Numbered from the stretch's first letter, positions 1-10,015 are shown. The stretch: 64,000 nt of DNA from Candidatus Obscuribacter sp. (GCA_016712465.1 JADJQZ010000001.1:1240001-1304000); one strand, 5' to 3'. Notes: generated by a model not told the origin, from the letters alone. Made by a program: numbers and translations.

Positions 1-1
1 A

Positions 2-574
2 CAAGAATTGAGCAGAGTTGTCGCCGAAATGATTTCGGAAATGAAGAAAGCTTCCGCCGCCATGGGCGGTGCAGCCCAGTCCTATAACGGTGTGGTCTCT
101 GCGGAAGCGGCAGTAGCTGAGCAAATTGCCTTATTCCTCTCTGCTTCTGCTGTCGGAGGCATTCAAGAGCAAGAGCGCAAGCTTGCCGTTGCCGCCAGCA
201 TCGCCCAGACCCAGGCGGAGTTGAGGGTGAAATGTGCTGCTTGCCGGGAAGCTATAGGGACCTCGGTTCAGTCTTCTGCGTCTCTAGAGCGGGCCTTGCT
301 GGCTCTTAAAAATGCCGTAGCCCTTGAAGCCAGGCAGATTGAACTTCTGTCTGAACTGCTTGCAACTGCTCAGGCTCTTTTGCATGTTATAGAGATTTGT
401 CATACCTGTATTCGTCCTGCCGGCTTAGCGGCTTCTCTCATTGCTGTAGAGGCGGAGCGGGCTGTCGTCCCAGTGGTGCCGGACAAGGGCTTGATAGCGG
501 ATCAATTGCGTGCTAAACCTGAGGAGACGGTCCAGCGCCGCTTCTCCTACGGCGCGCGACCGCCTCTTCCTTAA
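2..574 (+). CDS. Ala-rich helical protein of unknown function (5' end probably outside window)
   Basis: I do not recognise the family. The reading frame is open to the left edge. A TTG at position 8 could be a start but has no visible Shine-Dalgarno sequence, so the gene probably begins upstream. The visible product is about 190 residues, Ala/Leu/Glu-rich and predicted almost wholly helical, without signal peptide or membrane segment. It has scattered Cys pairs (CAAC and CHTC in the middle third) but no complete metal-binding motif. It ends just before a strong hairpin, which supports a real gene end here. Function unknown. Confidence 0.5.
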   Translation, partial: QELSRVVAEMISEMKKASAAMGGAAQSYNGVVSAEAAVAEQIALFLSASAVGGIQEQERKLAVAASIAQTQAELRVKCAACREAIGTSVQSSASLERALLALKNAVALEARQIELLSELLATAQALLHVIEICHTCIRPAGLAASLIAVEAERAVVPVVPDKGLIADQLRAKPEETVQRRFSYGARPPLP

Positions 575-584
575 ACTCTCTACC

Positions 585-620
585 AACGTGAGGCGCAGAC
601 GCAGAATTGCGCCTCACGTT
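585..620 (+). terminator. Rho-independent terminator-like hairpin
   Basis: A perfect 13-bp stem (585-597 with 608-620) with a 10-nt loop lies 11 bp after the stop codon at 574 and is followed by a T-rich stretch (ATTGTTTGGT). It most likely ends the plus-strand transcript of the upstream gene. It may also serve the small minus-strand gene that ends at 656. Confidence 0.75.
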
Positions 621-655
621 ATTGTTTGGTCGGCGGCTTTGACCGAAACCTTAGC

Positions 656-844
656 CTAGGATGCGCTCAGGTTTAGTTCCGGTAGAATGTTGGAGGCTCT
701 ATAGTCCTTGCAGTCGGCGGGATTGGTGACTATTGGTCCGCCCGGCCCGCACTCGTAAAGTGTTAAAGCTTGTCTTGAGAGGTCGGCGGCCTGTTCATCG
801 GCCCTGAGCGGCTGGGCATGCTCTGATGCTTTTTCATTTTCCAT
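656..844 (-). CDS. Small acidic protein of unknown function (62 aa)
   Basis: A 62-residue hydrophilic protein with two Cys residues and no recognised domain. The ATG at 844 is preceded by a GAGG about 10 bp upstream. A palindromic box (933-946) lies 88 bp before the start codon, the same arrangement as several larger genes here, which argues that it is real. It is the last minus-strand gene of the cluster that holds the calpain-like and trypsin-like peptidases, but it has its own upstream box and so is probably transcribed separately. Function cannot be inferred. Confidence 0.5.
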   Translation of the reverse strand: MENEKASEHAQPLRADEQAADLSRQALTLYECGPGGPIVTNPADCKDYRASNILPELNLSAS

Positions 845-932
845 TTGTTTATACCTCAGAAGGAAGAGTTATTTGCAGAAAGTCTAGTTCCGACAACTCC
901 GTTGAGTAAGAAGCGGAGGTCATCAGAAGTTA

Positions 933-946
933 GTTACTTTTGTCAC
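933..946. promoter_or_regulatory. Palindromic box 1 (GTTAC-TTTT-GTCAC)
   Basis: One of seven copies of an imperfect inverted repeat RTKAC-N4-GTCAY in this window. It lies 88 bp upstream of the ATG at 844 (minus strand). The half-site spacing fits a CRP/FNR-type TGTGA-N6-TCACA operator; the regulator is not identified. Confidence 0.55.
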
Positions 947-1015
947 AGTGCTGCGAACCTGGTCGTCGTTTAAGGGCAGTTGCACACGTGCTTATGCGCG
1001 GCACGTAGGCTGTAT

Positions 1016-2569
1016 TTATCTGCCGCCAGTGGTATCAAGGGGTCCGAAAACGTAGGCTTTCAGTTCACTCAGCTCCATGACGGAATATTTCTTGATACCA
1101 TCCTCGAAGCCGCCATGTGGATCTCTTATTGTGACGGTACCGCCGTCTTTGCCTGCGGCGTCAAAGTCCAGTAGTGAGTACGCGTGCTCATAGGACTCAG
1201 ACGCAGGGGTACGCCTCAACATTGTCAGGTTGAGGGCGCCGCCGTTGCCTTTTGCAAGGTGCTCGCTTAGATAATGAGCGAATTGTTCCTGGGAGATTTG
1301 CCAGGGTTTATCTGATTGGGGGCGCGCTGTTAATTGCGCGGCACCGTAGTCTCTTCCCGTGAGGAGCCGAAGGGTTGCAAACATATCCCAGCCGCCGTCC
1401 AGGGCCTCGATGGGAGATGTCTTTGGTGCCAACTCCAGTTCTGCGGCTTCCCCGAAGGTTTCCGCGGCAGCCATGGCATCGATGGAACGCTCTTTTTGCC
1501 TGCGATATTCCCCCAGCGCTTTCTCGATAATAGAGCCGGTCGGACTCCCGGAGAGAAAGACCGTCTGTTCTGCCTCGGTTGGAGGCAGTATGTTAACTGG
1601 ATGCTCTTTATCACCGGGAAATGTAACCGTAATTGTGTCGTTTTCGTTTTGCCGGATCATTGCTTTTAGCAGAGCCGGTTCGTAGCGCATAATTGAGGCT
1701 ACCGCCGCCACCAGGTAGCAGTCACCGATTTGTCCCTGGTCGGGATAACTATATGATTCCGTAGCTTCCGGCTTAAGTGCCGCCAGTGATTTATCCAGCC
1801 TTCGCGAAAGCTCGCCGATTTCGGAGTTGATTGAAAATGCCGCCACCTTCTCCCGGACCAACTTTTCCACTGCTGCCTCATTTACAGATGGAGTTTCGGC
1901 CCGGTGCAAGGCCCCATTTTCTAGTCGCTCTTTCATCAAGTATTGAAGCATGGCGGCGTCACCTACAGAACGTCCGGCACTGGATGCTTTCCTGAGTTCT
2001 TCATCGGAAAGAGCTGCATCTCCGTCTAAATCGAACTTAGCAAAGTCCGGCGTTTTGTTTCCTGGCGCGGAGGGTTTAAAGAATGCCAGAGCTTCCTTTG
2101 CCTTCGCGAAATCCTCAACACCGACTGAGGCGGTAGCCTTGAATTGCGTCAGGTCTGCTTTGCTTATGCCGCGGCTTTTCTCAGACCCGAAGTCGTCATG
2201 GAGCTCGACCAGCCAGTCATAGTAGCGGTACATTGCGGCAAGAGCTAACGCATCTTGCCCCTTGATATTATTGTCTTGTAAGGCAGTTGAGAGTTCTCTT
2301 TTGCCTAGAAAGTCATTGCCGTCACTGTCTAGTCTTTGAAAAAGTTGAATAGATCGCAGCGCGGCCTTCTCAGACGCTGTCCCCTTCGTCTCATCTATTT
2401 CAATTTGCGGCAGGACTTGGCTCTTTTGGAGCTCTCTTTGCGCATTCCGGGTAGCTTCGTCGGAACTTGACAGATGAGCTACTCCAATGTCGGTGTCTTG
2501 GAAGAGTTTTAATTCCGTTTGGCTGAGGTTATGTTCGCTTTTCTGCTCACTGCGGTCTGGATTTTCCAT
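1016..2569 (-). CDS. EF-hand calpain-like cysteine peptidase
   Basis: A protein of 517 residues from the ATG at 2569, chosen over the TTG at 2590 because a GGAAGA sits before the ATG. Two canonical EF-hand loops are visible: residues 81-92 (DSDGNDFLGKRE) and 180-191 (DLDGDAALSDEE). The C-terminal half (about 270-500) looks like a calpain core: QGQIGDC puts the nucleophile at Cys284, and EHAYSLL gives His462. The usual third-residue motif NPWG is replaced by RDPHG, so Asp483 stands where Asn is expected. This suggests a Ca2+-responsive cytoplasmic endopeptidase, with EF-hands N-terminal to the core, unlike classical eukaryotic calpains. No signal peptide is seen. Its own palindromic box lies at 2648-2661. 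Activity is uncertain because of the Asn-to-Asp change. Confidence 0.8.
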   Translation of the reverse strand: MENPDRSEQKSEHNLSQTELKLFQDTDIGVAHLSSSDEATRNAQRELQKSQVLPQIEIDETKGTASEKAALRSIQLFQRLDSDGNDFLGKRELSTALQDNNIKGQDALALAAMYRYYDWLVELHDDFGSEKSRGISKADLTQFKATASVGVEDFAKAKEALAFFKPSAPGNKTPDFAKFDLDGDAALSDEELRKASSAGRSVGDAAMLQYLMKERLENGALHRAETPSVNEAAVEKLVREKVAAFSINSEIGELSRRLDKSLAALKPEATESYSYPDQGQIGDCYLVAAVASIMRYEPALLKAMIRQNENDTITVTFPGDKEHPVNILPPTEAEQTVFLSGSPTGSIIEKALGEYRRQKERSIDAMAAAETFGEAAELELAPKTSPIEALDGGWDMFATLRLLTGRDYGAAQLTARPQSDKPWQISQEQFAHYLSEHLAKGNGGALNLTMLRRTPASESYEHAYSLLDFDAAGKDGGTVTIRDPHGGFEDGIKKYSVMELSELKAYVFGPLDTTGGR

Positions 2570-2647
2570 GGTCTGGTCTTCCGATTTCAAGAAAATGAGG
2601 ATTGCTTGCCGAATTAAAATGATGCCCGGAGTAACTGCGGACCGGAA

Positions 2648-2661
2648 GTGACCTTAGTAAT
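2648..2661. promoter_or_regulatory. Palindromic box 2 (minus strand ATTAC-TAAG-GTCAC)
   Basis: Copy of the recurrent RTKAC-N4-GTCAY element, read on the minus strand. It lies 78 bp upstream of the ATG at 2569 of the calpain-like gene and between that gene and the end of the next one at 2713, so the calpain gene probably has its own promoter. Confidence 0.55.
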
Positions 2662-2712
2662 TTGATTGCTGTTCGGGCCTCTTCAGAAGGGTGTCCCAAA
2701 TTACAGCGCTAC

Positions 2713-5700
2713 TCAAAACTGGCGGCTGTCCAGTAGTTTGAAGAGTTGCTCGGCAGTTGGAAAGACGGATTCATGGAATTTTGGATCTTGCGTAGTTCGG
2801 CTTATGGAGTTGACCCCAAGTAAGGCGCCGTCTTCACTGAATGTCGGTCCGCCGGACATGCCTTTCAAGATTGTTGTTTCGCCGGCCATTACCCGGGCTT
2901 GACGGCTTTCATAAAGACGACTTGGAGGCATTTCGGAATTGGAGAATAGGGTGCCCAGTGGTCCGACTTTACCGACCTGGCCAACGCCGGAGATTACCTG
3001 ATTAAAGTTTCGAATGGTGCCGAATGGAAAAATGTACTCTTGTGGTCTGGCTTCTCTAACCGCATCGCCTGAGATTGCTGGATAGGAGCGGTAGCCTATC
3101 CCGGCTCTGTTCTGGTCTAGTTCCAAAATTGCCAGATCAAGATCTGGGTCTGATTTTATGACTCTTGCTGTATGTTGACCGGGCTTAAGAACACCCTGGC
3201 TGTCGAAATAGGGCGGTGCATTGAGCATGTCTGCCACTTCGATGTACAGGTTGGAGGATGAATATTCTTTGATAACGTGGTGCGCGGTGGCAACTAGCCG
3301 AGAAGGTCTGCCGGTAGAGTCTGTAATGAAGAAGCCGCTTCCCGAGTTGATAGTGGGTGACTGCGGGGTGCGTCCTTGATTCCAGATGCGGGCTACACTT
3401 GGACTATAAGCTGTATACAGTTTGACCAGTTGGTTGTCGGGCGCAAAAGCGCGAATTTCCGCCCCTCTGGTCAGATCTGTGACAACCGGAATGTTGATTC
3501 TCTTGCCGGTGTCAGCCCCTTTTGTCGCAGGTGTTTCTTGCTGCCCTGAATTAACCGACCGGCGTGGTGAGATGTTGATTGGATCAAGATTGAAGCTTCG
3601 AGCCAGAGCGTAGTATGCTTGCCGGTCCGTGTAGTCTCCGAAAGTACTGGAGGAGTGTTTGGCCGTGTCATTAAGATAGACTCCTCCATGGTAGTTGTCG
3701 TCCGACTGAACCTGTGCTTTTAAGACTAGATTACCTTGAGTGTCGTATCCGAGACTATCGCCTCTAAGACCACATGTGACTTCCAGTTTTCTAAGCAGGG
3801 TGTCACCGAGCCTTTGATTCTTTGCTACACCATAACGGTCTTTGATGGCTTGAATGAGGGGCGTATCTACTAGCGCCAGCGGATGAGACGTCGTTGAGTC
3901 GGGAGAGCGCTCCAGCACATCGCGAGTAACCGTGATGCGATTGCTGCTGCCCATTCTGGTAGAGGTGGCTGTAGCTCCGGTTTCAGTCCTGGCACCTACT
4001 CCCTCACGGGAGATAATTGAGTCGAGCTTTCTTACGGTATCCTCAAGGTTGTTGTCCTCTCTGAGATAAATGGTAAATACTTTTTCCGCTTCGCCTGTAA
4101 GCGGCATGTTGTCGTCTGCAAAGCCCGGCGACCCATTAGGATGGCGGCCCGTTAAAGTCTCTTCCAATTGCAAGGTTTTCCAGCCGGAGAGCTGCTTTTG
4201 CAAGTCAGTGTCTTTAGCCATGGCCTTGATAAGGGCCGTCTGTAGTTCTCTTCTTTCTCCCTGAGTGGTTGCCCGCACTTGCACTTTGATCGAGGAATTG
4301 TCCGGTCCCCATTTCTGGACCGGGGAAAACCAGCCGCTGTGCCATTTCAGTATGACTTGGGTGTCTCCGTCTGTATAGAGGCGGGCGGAGTTATTGTCTT
4401 TATCTCTTAGATAATCCAGTCTAATTTGTGTCCCGTCCGGCTTTGTCCAGATGGTTTGCCTCCATGCCTTGTTGTTCTCATCCCTCGTATAGATCATGCG
4501 CAGGGAGCCGTCGCTTACTGCAACGGTTTTATCGGTGGTGACCTTATGATTGGCCGGCACTCCTCTGTACCCAAATGCATGCAGGTGGGAATTGTCTGAG
4601 TTGGGCGAGAATGGTTCCCTGGAGTTATTCCGTTCGTGATTACTGGAATTCTCCTCCTTTGGTGCGCTCTTGGCGATTGAGCGACCCAGGGTGTCTCCAA
4701 CCAGGGTGGATGTGAAGACTTCAGAGAATGCCTGCGAGTTGAATTCCGTCTCCGAGTACTTCGCTTTAACGAACTCGCTTCCTCCAGCGACGCCGGCATT
4801 TCCCGCCAGTTCTAGTCCTTCAAGAGCAAGGTTTGTAAGAGGACCGGCATCGGCAGAAGCCTTTAAGTAACCTGCTTTGAGCCCGATTGTGCCTGCTGCG
4901 ATGCTGGCGCCGGTGTCCGTAAGCAGGCGTACTGCCAGTTGGTCCGGTTGTAGTTGCCGCTCCTGGGAGAATTCCTGCCACTTCTTTTGTTTCTCGACAT
5001 CATCAAGGGAACCGTGCTGCCGTTGGAACTCGTCGATGGCCATTCTATACTCGTCTGCCAGATTAATACCTGAGGCCGTGAGCCCGGAGGATGCAGCTGA
5101 CGTGGTCATGGACAGGATTTCGCTGCCGGTTTGTGAAAGTCTGGTAGCGCTCAACATCGCTCCTTTGGCAACTTGTGTTCCCACACCCAGAGAGACTGCC
5201 GTGATGGATGCATTCTTGAAGTCGTTGACGGCTCGTGTTTTAAAGCTGTCTATAGACTGTTCAAACGGCTTGTCATTTATGACCATTTCTGTGCTTTCTG
5301 TGCCGACGTTGCTAATCAGTCCATTGGCCGTGCCGGCCGCAATGCCAAGAAGAATCGAACCGGTACCACCTGTAGTGAGAATCACTGTTCCCGCTACGCA
5401 GCCGTCGCGGACTGTGTTGACCACGGCATGAGCCGTAGACATGTTCTTGTGAACTTCCTCTGTGTGCTTTAGGTCTAGCTCAGTGCGCCTTTGTGAGTCC
5501 CGGATGAATTGCCTGTCTATATAGCTTACGCCGTCTAGAGACTTTTCTAGTTCCAGCAGGCGTTGTTTGTCTGCATCATTCAGACTGCCAGCTTCTTCTT
5601 TCTGCTTTATCTCTTTCAATACCGTTTCAGTTGACGCTACTTTTTCATCAGCCAGGTGCTTGCGCTTTTGCAGTTCTTCCAGGGAAGCCCGTTTGTCTTT

Positions 5701-6057
5701 TATGCTTTCCCTGTTGTTTTCGATTGTGCCGGTTATCCAGTCGAAGAAACCGCTTTCTGCGAGTTCCGTTTCAGTGCGCTTGATACTTCCTGTTAGTGAG
5801 TGTTCCATTGAGTCGGCCACAGGTTTTGCATTCTTAATTGCTTCCAGTTTGGTTTCAAGAGTTTCAGCGCTAGCGATCTGCTGTCGCTCTTCCTTTTGAG
5901 CGGAGACCGTGGGCGCTTCTAACTTGCCTGGCACGGCAGTGCCGTAAGAATCGTTCAAAAGCTTGACGGCAGCTAAATCATGCGAGGGATCGTCGCCAGT
6001 GTTGTCACCCTTTTTATGAGAGAGCCTGTTTTCGAATTCTTCTGGTTCTGTAGTCAT
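2713..6057 (-). CDS. Large scaffold protein with C-terminal trypsin-like serine peptidase domain
   Basis: A protein of 1114 residues. The N-terminal ~250 residues are charged and coiled-coil-like. Next comes a Gly/Ala-rich hydrophobic-helical region (about 215-460; VRDGCVAG, GTGSILLGIAAG), then a long polar linker. The last ~210 residues form a trypsin/DegP-like peptidase: His in ATAHHV, Asp in DLDLAIL, Ser in GMSGGP, in the correct order and spacing. The N-terminal half is clearly paralogous to the GGDEF protein next door (6201-8969), sharing NRE-type coiled coil and VRDG-VAG blocks, but the C-terminal effector differs. Start: ATG at 6057 with an AAGAGG about 12 bp before it. A palindromic box lies at 6118-6131. 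There is no export signal; the Gly/Ala-rich core could associate with a membrane. Substrate unknown. Confidence 0.8.
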   Translation of the reverse strand: MTTEPEEFENRLSHKKGDNTGDDPSHDLAAVKLLNDSYGTAVPGKLEAPTVSAQKEERQQIASAETLETKLEAIKNAKPVADSMEHSLTGSIKRTETELAESGFFDWITGTIENNRESIKDKRASLEELQKRKHLADEKVASTETVLKEIKQKEEAGSLNDADKQRLLELEKSLDGVSYIDRQFIRDSQRRTELDLKHTEEVHKNMSTAHAVVNTVRDGCVAGTVILTTGGTGSILLGIAAGTANGLISNVGTESTEMVINDKPFEQSIDSFKTRAVNDFKNASITAVSLGVGTQVAKGAMLSATRLSQTGSEILSMTTSAASSGLTASGINLADEYRMAIDEFQRQHGSLDDVEKQKKWQEFSQERQLQPDQLAVRLLTDTGASIAAGTIGLKAGYLKASADAGPLTNLALEGLELAGNAGVAGGSEFVKAKYSETEFNSQAFSEVFTSTLVGDTLGRSIAKSAPKEENSSNHERNNSREPFSPNSDNSHLHAFGYRGVPANHKVTTDKTVAVSDGSLRMIYTRDENNKAWRQTIWTKPDGTQIRLDYLRDKDNNSARLYTDGDTQVILKWHSGWFSPVQKWGPDNSSIKVQVRATTQGERRELQTALIKAMAKDTDLQKQLSGWKTLQLEETLTGRHPNGSPGFADDNMPLTGEAEKVFTIYLREDNNLEDTVRKLDSIISREGVGARTETGATATSTRMGSSNRITVTRDVLERSPDSTTSHPLALVDTPLIQAIKDRYGVAKNQRLGDTLLRKLEVTCGLRGDSLGYDTQGNLVLKAQVQSDDNYHGGVYLNDTAKHSSSTFGDYTDRQAYYALARSFNLDPINISPRRSVNSGQQETPATKGADTGKRINIPVVTDLTRGAEIRAFAPDNQLVKLYTAYSPSVARIWNQGRTPQSPTINSGSGFFITDSTGRPSRLVATAHHVIKEYSSSNLYIEVADMLNAPPYFDSQGVLKPGQHTARVIKSDPDLDLAILELDQNRAGIGYRSYPAISGDAVREARPQEYIFPFGTIRNFNQVISGVGQVGKVGPLGTLFSNSEMPPSRLYESRQARVMAGETTILKGMSGGPTFSEDGALLGVNSISRTTQDPKFHESVFPTAEQLFKLLDSRQF

Positions 6058-6117
6058 TTTTCACAGGTGCCTCTTAGCCTACAAGAATAGAAAAGCAATT
6101 TCTTGAGAGGCTGGGAA

Positions 6118-6131
6118 GTGACTTTGGTAAT
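6118..6131. promoter_or_regulatory. Palindromic box 3 (minus strand ATTAC-CAAA-GTCAC)
   Basis: Copy of the recurrent 14-bp element on the minus strand, 60 bp upstream of the ATG at 6057. It sits between this gene and the end of the paralogous GGDEF gene at 6201. Confidence 0.55.
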
Positions 6132-6200
6132 GCTTACGGTTTGCTTGTTGCCTTTAATGAATTTGGCGTTTTTGCTGAGGTTTGCCGGAGCTTCAGTAGT

Positions 6201-8969
6201 TCAATTTTGTTTGCGAGGAATGCGCTTGCCTTCTTCCAATCGGCGCTCCTTGTCTCTCAGGACATTGTGATCGGCTTCTCCCTGGGCTCTTGCCAGGGCT
6301 TCTTTGGAATTGTGCATGTGTTCCATTTTGACCGCAGCTATACCGACGCTCACCCCGGCATATGGAATCACTGCTTCACCTTTGGCCAGCTCCTCAGACG
6401 GTCCCAACACTCGAATACCCGATACCGACTTGTTCTTGCCGTCATCACTGAATTGTCCGACGAAGCGCAAACCGTCAAGCTGTTTCTTGAAAGCCTGCAG
6501 TTGCTCGGGTCTGGCGTTTAAGGCCGTTATCTCAAATTCGTCGGCGCCGTAAGGGTGTGAGACGACATCTGTCGCTCGTCCCCGCTTATTCAGCCACTGA
6601 CCAAAGGCTGTAATCATCTGACTGCCGGCGTCGTGTCCGTAATTGTCGTTCAGGTTCTTGAGTCCGTCTAAATCCATGGATACAAGAGTCACCGGCATGG
6701 GCGGATTTTCCCTGGCGGCGGCTTTGATCAGATTTTCAGAGCGTTGATCTGCTGCCCATTTCTTCAGAAGTCCGGTTTCCGGAACTTTTGTGGCGGAGTC
6801 TTCCAGCCGCCTGGCATAGAGTGGTCGAGCCAACTCCACTGGAATGGCATTTCGGAGCTGACCGGCGCCTTCTTTGAGGCGCTCAGAGAGATTCCGGCTA
6901 TTTTCACTGAGTTTGAATTCCGTAGCAGGAGTCGATTCAATCTTCTTCTTGAGTTCGCTGTTCAGGTCTTTACCGCTTGCTTCGACCTCCTGCAGTAGCT
7001 TCTCGTTTTCTTGACGCTTTTCTGCCTTGGTATCATACATGTTTCGATCTGCGCGTCTTTCCATCTCTTCGCGCAGTTTGGGTCCGCTCAATTGCCTCAG
7101 TTCCGGCGTCAGTTCCTGAAAGCCGGCACTCATTCCGGAATTCAGGAGTACTGTTTCATCGGGGCGCAAAGTGTCTCCTGGTTTTACAACACGCACACCT
7201 GCCGTCATCACTTTCCCTTTGTCATCCTTCAATATGTTGCCGTTGCTGTCGCGTTTTACTTCAACTGCCAGTTTGAGGTCCTTCATTTCCCGCTTGAGAG
7301 AAGCCAGCTGTTGTTCGGAAGCGGCTGCTCCTACTAAGAATTCGTCGCCATGCAGGCGTCCTTTCACATCTGATGAGCGTTGTAAACGGTCATTCAGGTA
7401 ATCCCCTGCTGCTTTAAGTGCTAGATCTCCGGTTTTGTGACCGTAGGTGTCGTTGAATTCCTTCAGACCGTTCAGGTCAATGCCGATTAGTGTGTAGGGG
7501 CTCTTTTCCTTTACTGCTTTTTGAAGACCCGCATCTATAGCTGTATGGGTTCCTTCCTGATTGAGAAGACCACTGATGTGATCCGTTACAAGAGCCTTTC
7601 TCATTTCCTGCAATTTGTTGCGGTCATGCGGTAAGGGCATTTGATCTACCAGTGAAGACGGCTGTGACGCACTTTCAGGCGCAGGCGCTTGTTCGCGCTG
7701 GTAAAGATCCGTTGGAGTTTCTGCTGGTTCGACCTGGTGCCCGCCGCCGGCATCTGCGCTAGTTGGCTTATTTGAGTGCTCCGTGTTGGCTTTGGCGGCC
7801 ATACCGCCGACCAGCCTTCCGGTTAAAGTGCCGGTGGCCGCTCCGGCCAGATCTTCCCCGGTTACCTGGCGACCATCCATGGCTGCTGATAGCTCTGCCG
7901 AGCCGGCTGTAATGGCGGCGTCCGAAGTGAGGTCAGCGGCCGTCCAGAGTTTTTTTGAGGCAGTGCTGCTTGCCTGTTTCCCAATTTCCACTCTCCCGCC
8001 CACCGCACCGGCTATGGCCCCGGTCGTAACATCTATGAATGACTGTTTGATGATGTCGCCGGCGGTCAGTTTCCTCTCGCGCTTGAACTCCTCCCAGCGG
8101 TTTTCTCGGTCTTCCGGAGCAAGATTGGCATTTTGTTTGTCAAACTCGATTTTCGCGCCGGTAAAGGTATCTGACGTGCTGAGACCCGTTGAGACGGAAG
8201 CTTCGGTACCGCCGGCGATGGCGCCACCCGAGATGGACTTGAGAGCTGCAGACTGAGTAGTAAGATTGGTTGAAAGTTTACTGCTTATGCCGAGCCCTGC
8301 AAGAGTTGAGGTAGAGGTAATGAGCGCAGTTTTCGCGTCTTGCATAGTATTTATTGCGGCTTCGGTCAGGGCTGCCTTCGGGTCTTTATTGTTGACATAG
8401 ATGTCGGAAGTGGCTTCCGTCAGACGGCTTACCGCACCTACGCCTGTGCCGGCGGCCGTTCCCGCTCCGATTGCCGAAACTGTTGCCAGACCCACTCCAT
8501 ATTGCAGTGCCACCGGTGCCAGTGTGCCGCCGCTGACTGCCATAGCCGCGCCAGCAACAGCACCGTCCCTGACTGTATCGGCAATTACTTTCGTGGTTTT
8601 TAGATTCTCCTTAAAGTTTTCTACTTCGACTAGTTCGGCTTGCCGATTTGTACCGCTGTTTTCCAGGGTTCCCCGTTTGATATAGGCGACACCCTCGGTG
8701 GCTTCCATGACCTTTTGCATTTGAGCTTGTGCTTCTTTCGCTGTTTGTTCGGCTTTTTCTATGTCACCGTGTTGTCTTTCCTGCTTTTCTCTTTTGTCTA
8801 GTTCTTCCACTCTGGCAATGTCCGGGCTGACCGCATTCATTGCCTTCTGCGCAGAGTTCCTTCCTCTTTCCACATCGACAAGTTCTTCTTGCCGATGCTT
8901 TAGTTCGGTTTCGCGGCGCTCCTTATTGCTGTTGACGGCGGCATAAATGCGCAACAAATTGGGCGGCAA
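6201..8969 (-). pseudogene. Scaffold protein with tandem GGDEF domains, 5'-truncated by an IS21-type element
   Basis: The frame is open for 922 residues from a TTG at 8969, which has no Shine-Dalgarno sequence. The remaining protein begins in a coiled coil alignable with the middle of the N-terminal region of the 2713-6057 protein. It continues into the shared Gly/Ala-rich block (VRDGAVAGAA), then two GGDEF domains about 280 residues apart. Their signature loops are LHGDEF and YGADEF, so both keep D/E-F but vary at the first glycines; cyclic-di-GMP synthesis is possible but not assured. The missing N-terminus is probably the stub at 12173-12355 on the far side of the IS remnant. As it stands the gene lacks a recognisable start and promoter and is probably not expressed normally. 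Confidence 0.7.
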
Positions 8970-8984
8970 AAGAATTTCACATAT

Positions 8985-9026
8985 CAGAAGGAAAGGGCTG
9001 CCGGCTACGGCAGCCCTTTCCTTCTG
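8985..9026. other. Perfect 19-bp hairpin
   Basis: Arms 8985-9003 and 9008-9026 are exactly complementary with a GCTA loop. Neither side has a strong T tract, so it could be a weak bidirectional terminator or a structure of the IS junction. It lies just upstream of the truncated GGDEF frame. The rest of 9027-9228 shows nothing I can assign. Confidence 0.6.
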
Positions 9027-9228
9027 GTGTTTTGAGATCGCTCAACCTGCGTTCTGCTTGGACATGGCTTCCATTACGCAACTGTCACAAGCATGCTGCC
9101 TCGATAGCCGCTCCAGCCAGCCTCCTCCGCCGCGAACTCAAGGTTTTGGAGTTCCTCATCCCACTGGATTCCGATTGAACCACGCTGCCTTACCACTGTA
9201 GGCCAGGTCTCCCTCACATTGGTCGCAC

Positions 9229-10015
9229 TCAAGCAAGAACAGCAGTCTGATCATTGGCTGATTCCTCCATCTTTCTTGCTCGACCGAGCTTTCTCTGGGC
9301 TCTCTTTTCAGCGGACTCCAGTGCTTCTTTCGTTCGATAGGAGGCTCCGTCAATTTTGACGATTTCTGATCTGTGTATCAATCTGTCCACAAGAGTGACT
9401 ACACACCCTGCGTTCGGGAAGATTTCTCCCCACTCTTTGAAGGGCTTGTTGGTCGTGATGATTGTTGATGACTTCAGGTACCGAGCGTTAATTACCTCGT
9501 AAAGTAAGTCAGCATAGCGATTGTCGTAACTTAGGTAGCCAAGCTCGTCAATTGCCAATAAGTCCGGGCTTGCGTACTTCTGTAGACATCTCCGTCGGGA
9601 TGTGGCACCATCCTGGGCTGATAGGTCCGACAGCATCTGACTGGCGAGACAAACTTGGTTTTGTATCCAGCAAGCAGAGCTGTGTGCACCAGGTTCTTCG
9701 ACAACATCGACTTACCCAGACCGTTGGCACCAAGAAAGATGATATTGACTGCCCTACTCATGAATTCTAGAGTGAACAGCTCTTCTACAAGCTCTCGATC
9801 AATCGTCTTCAGCACTCCCAATCAAATTCAGACACAGGCTTCATCTCGTGTATCTGAGACTCTCTCAATCGCCGCTCTAAGCTTCGCCGATTCTTCTCCG
9901 CCGCCTCAGCCTCTAACAGTTCTTTGACCCACGATTGATTGGCATATTCATTCCATCTGGCCGCCATAGCCTTGAAGCCCAGCTTGCTCGCCTGTTCTTT
10001 CAAATCTGTCGTCAT
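9229..10015 (-). pseudogene. istB: istB-like AAA+ ATPase, frameshifted remnant
   Basis: The helper ATPase of IS21 transposition, here in three frames: 10015 to about 9825 (N-terminal helix-rich part), 9821 to about 9620 (Walker A, GANGLGKS), and about 9636 to 9229 (Walker B, LLAIDELGYL, and the C-terminal sensor region TTNKPF). The start ATG at 10015 has a strong AGGAGG 5 bp upstream and overlaps the istA stop by 4 bp, as in an intact istAB pair. At least two single-base frame changes make it non-functional as read. Confidence 0.8.

Noticed and set aside
4877..5431. Plus-strand 184-codon frame opposite the trypsin-like scaffold
   Set aside because: Antisense shadow of a well-supported gene.
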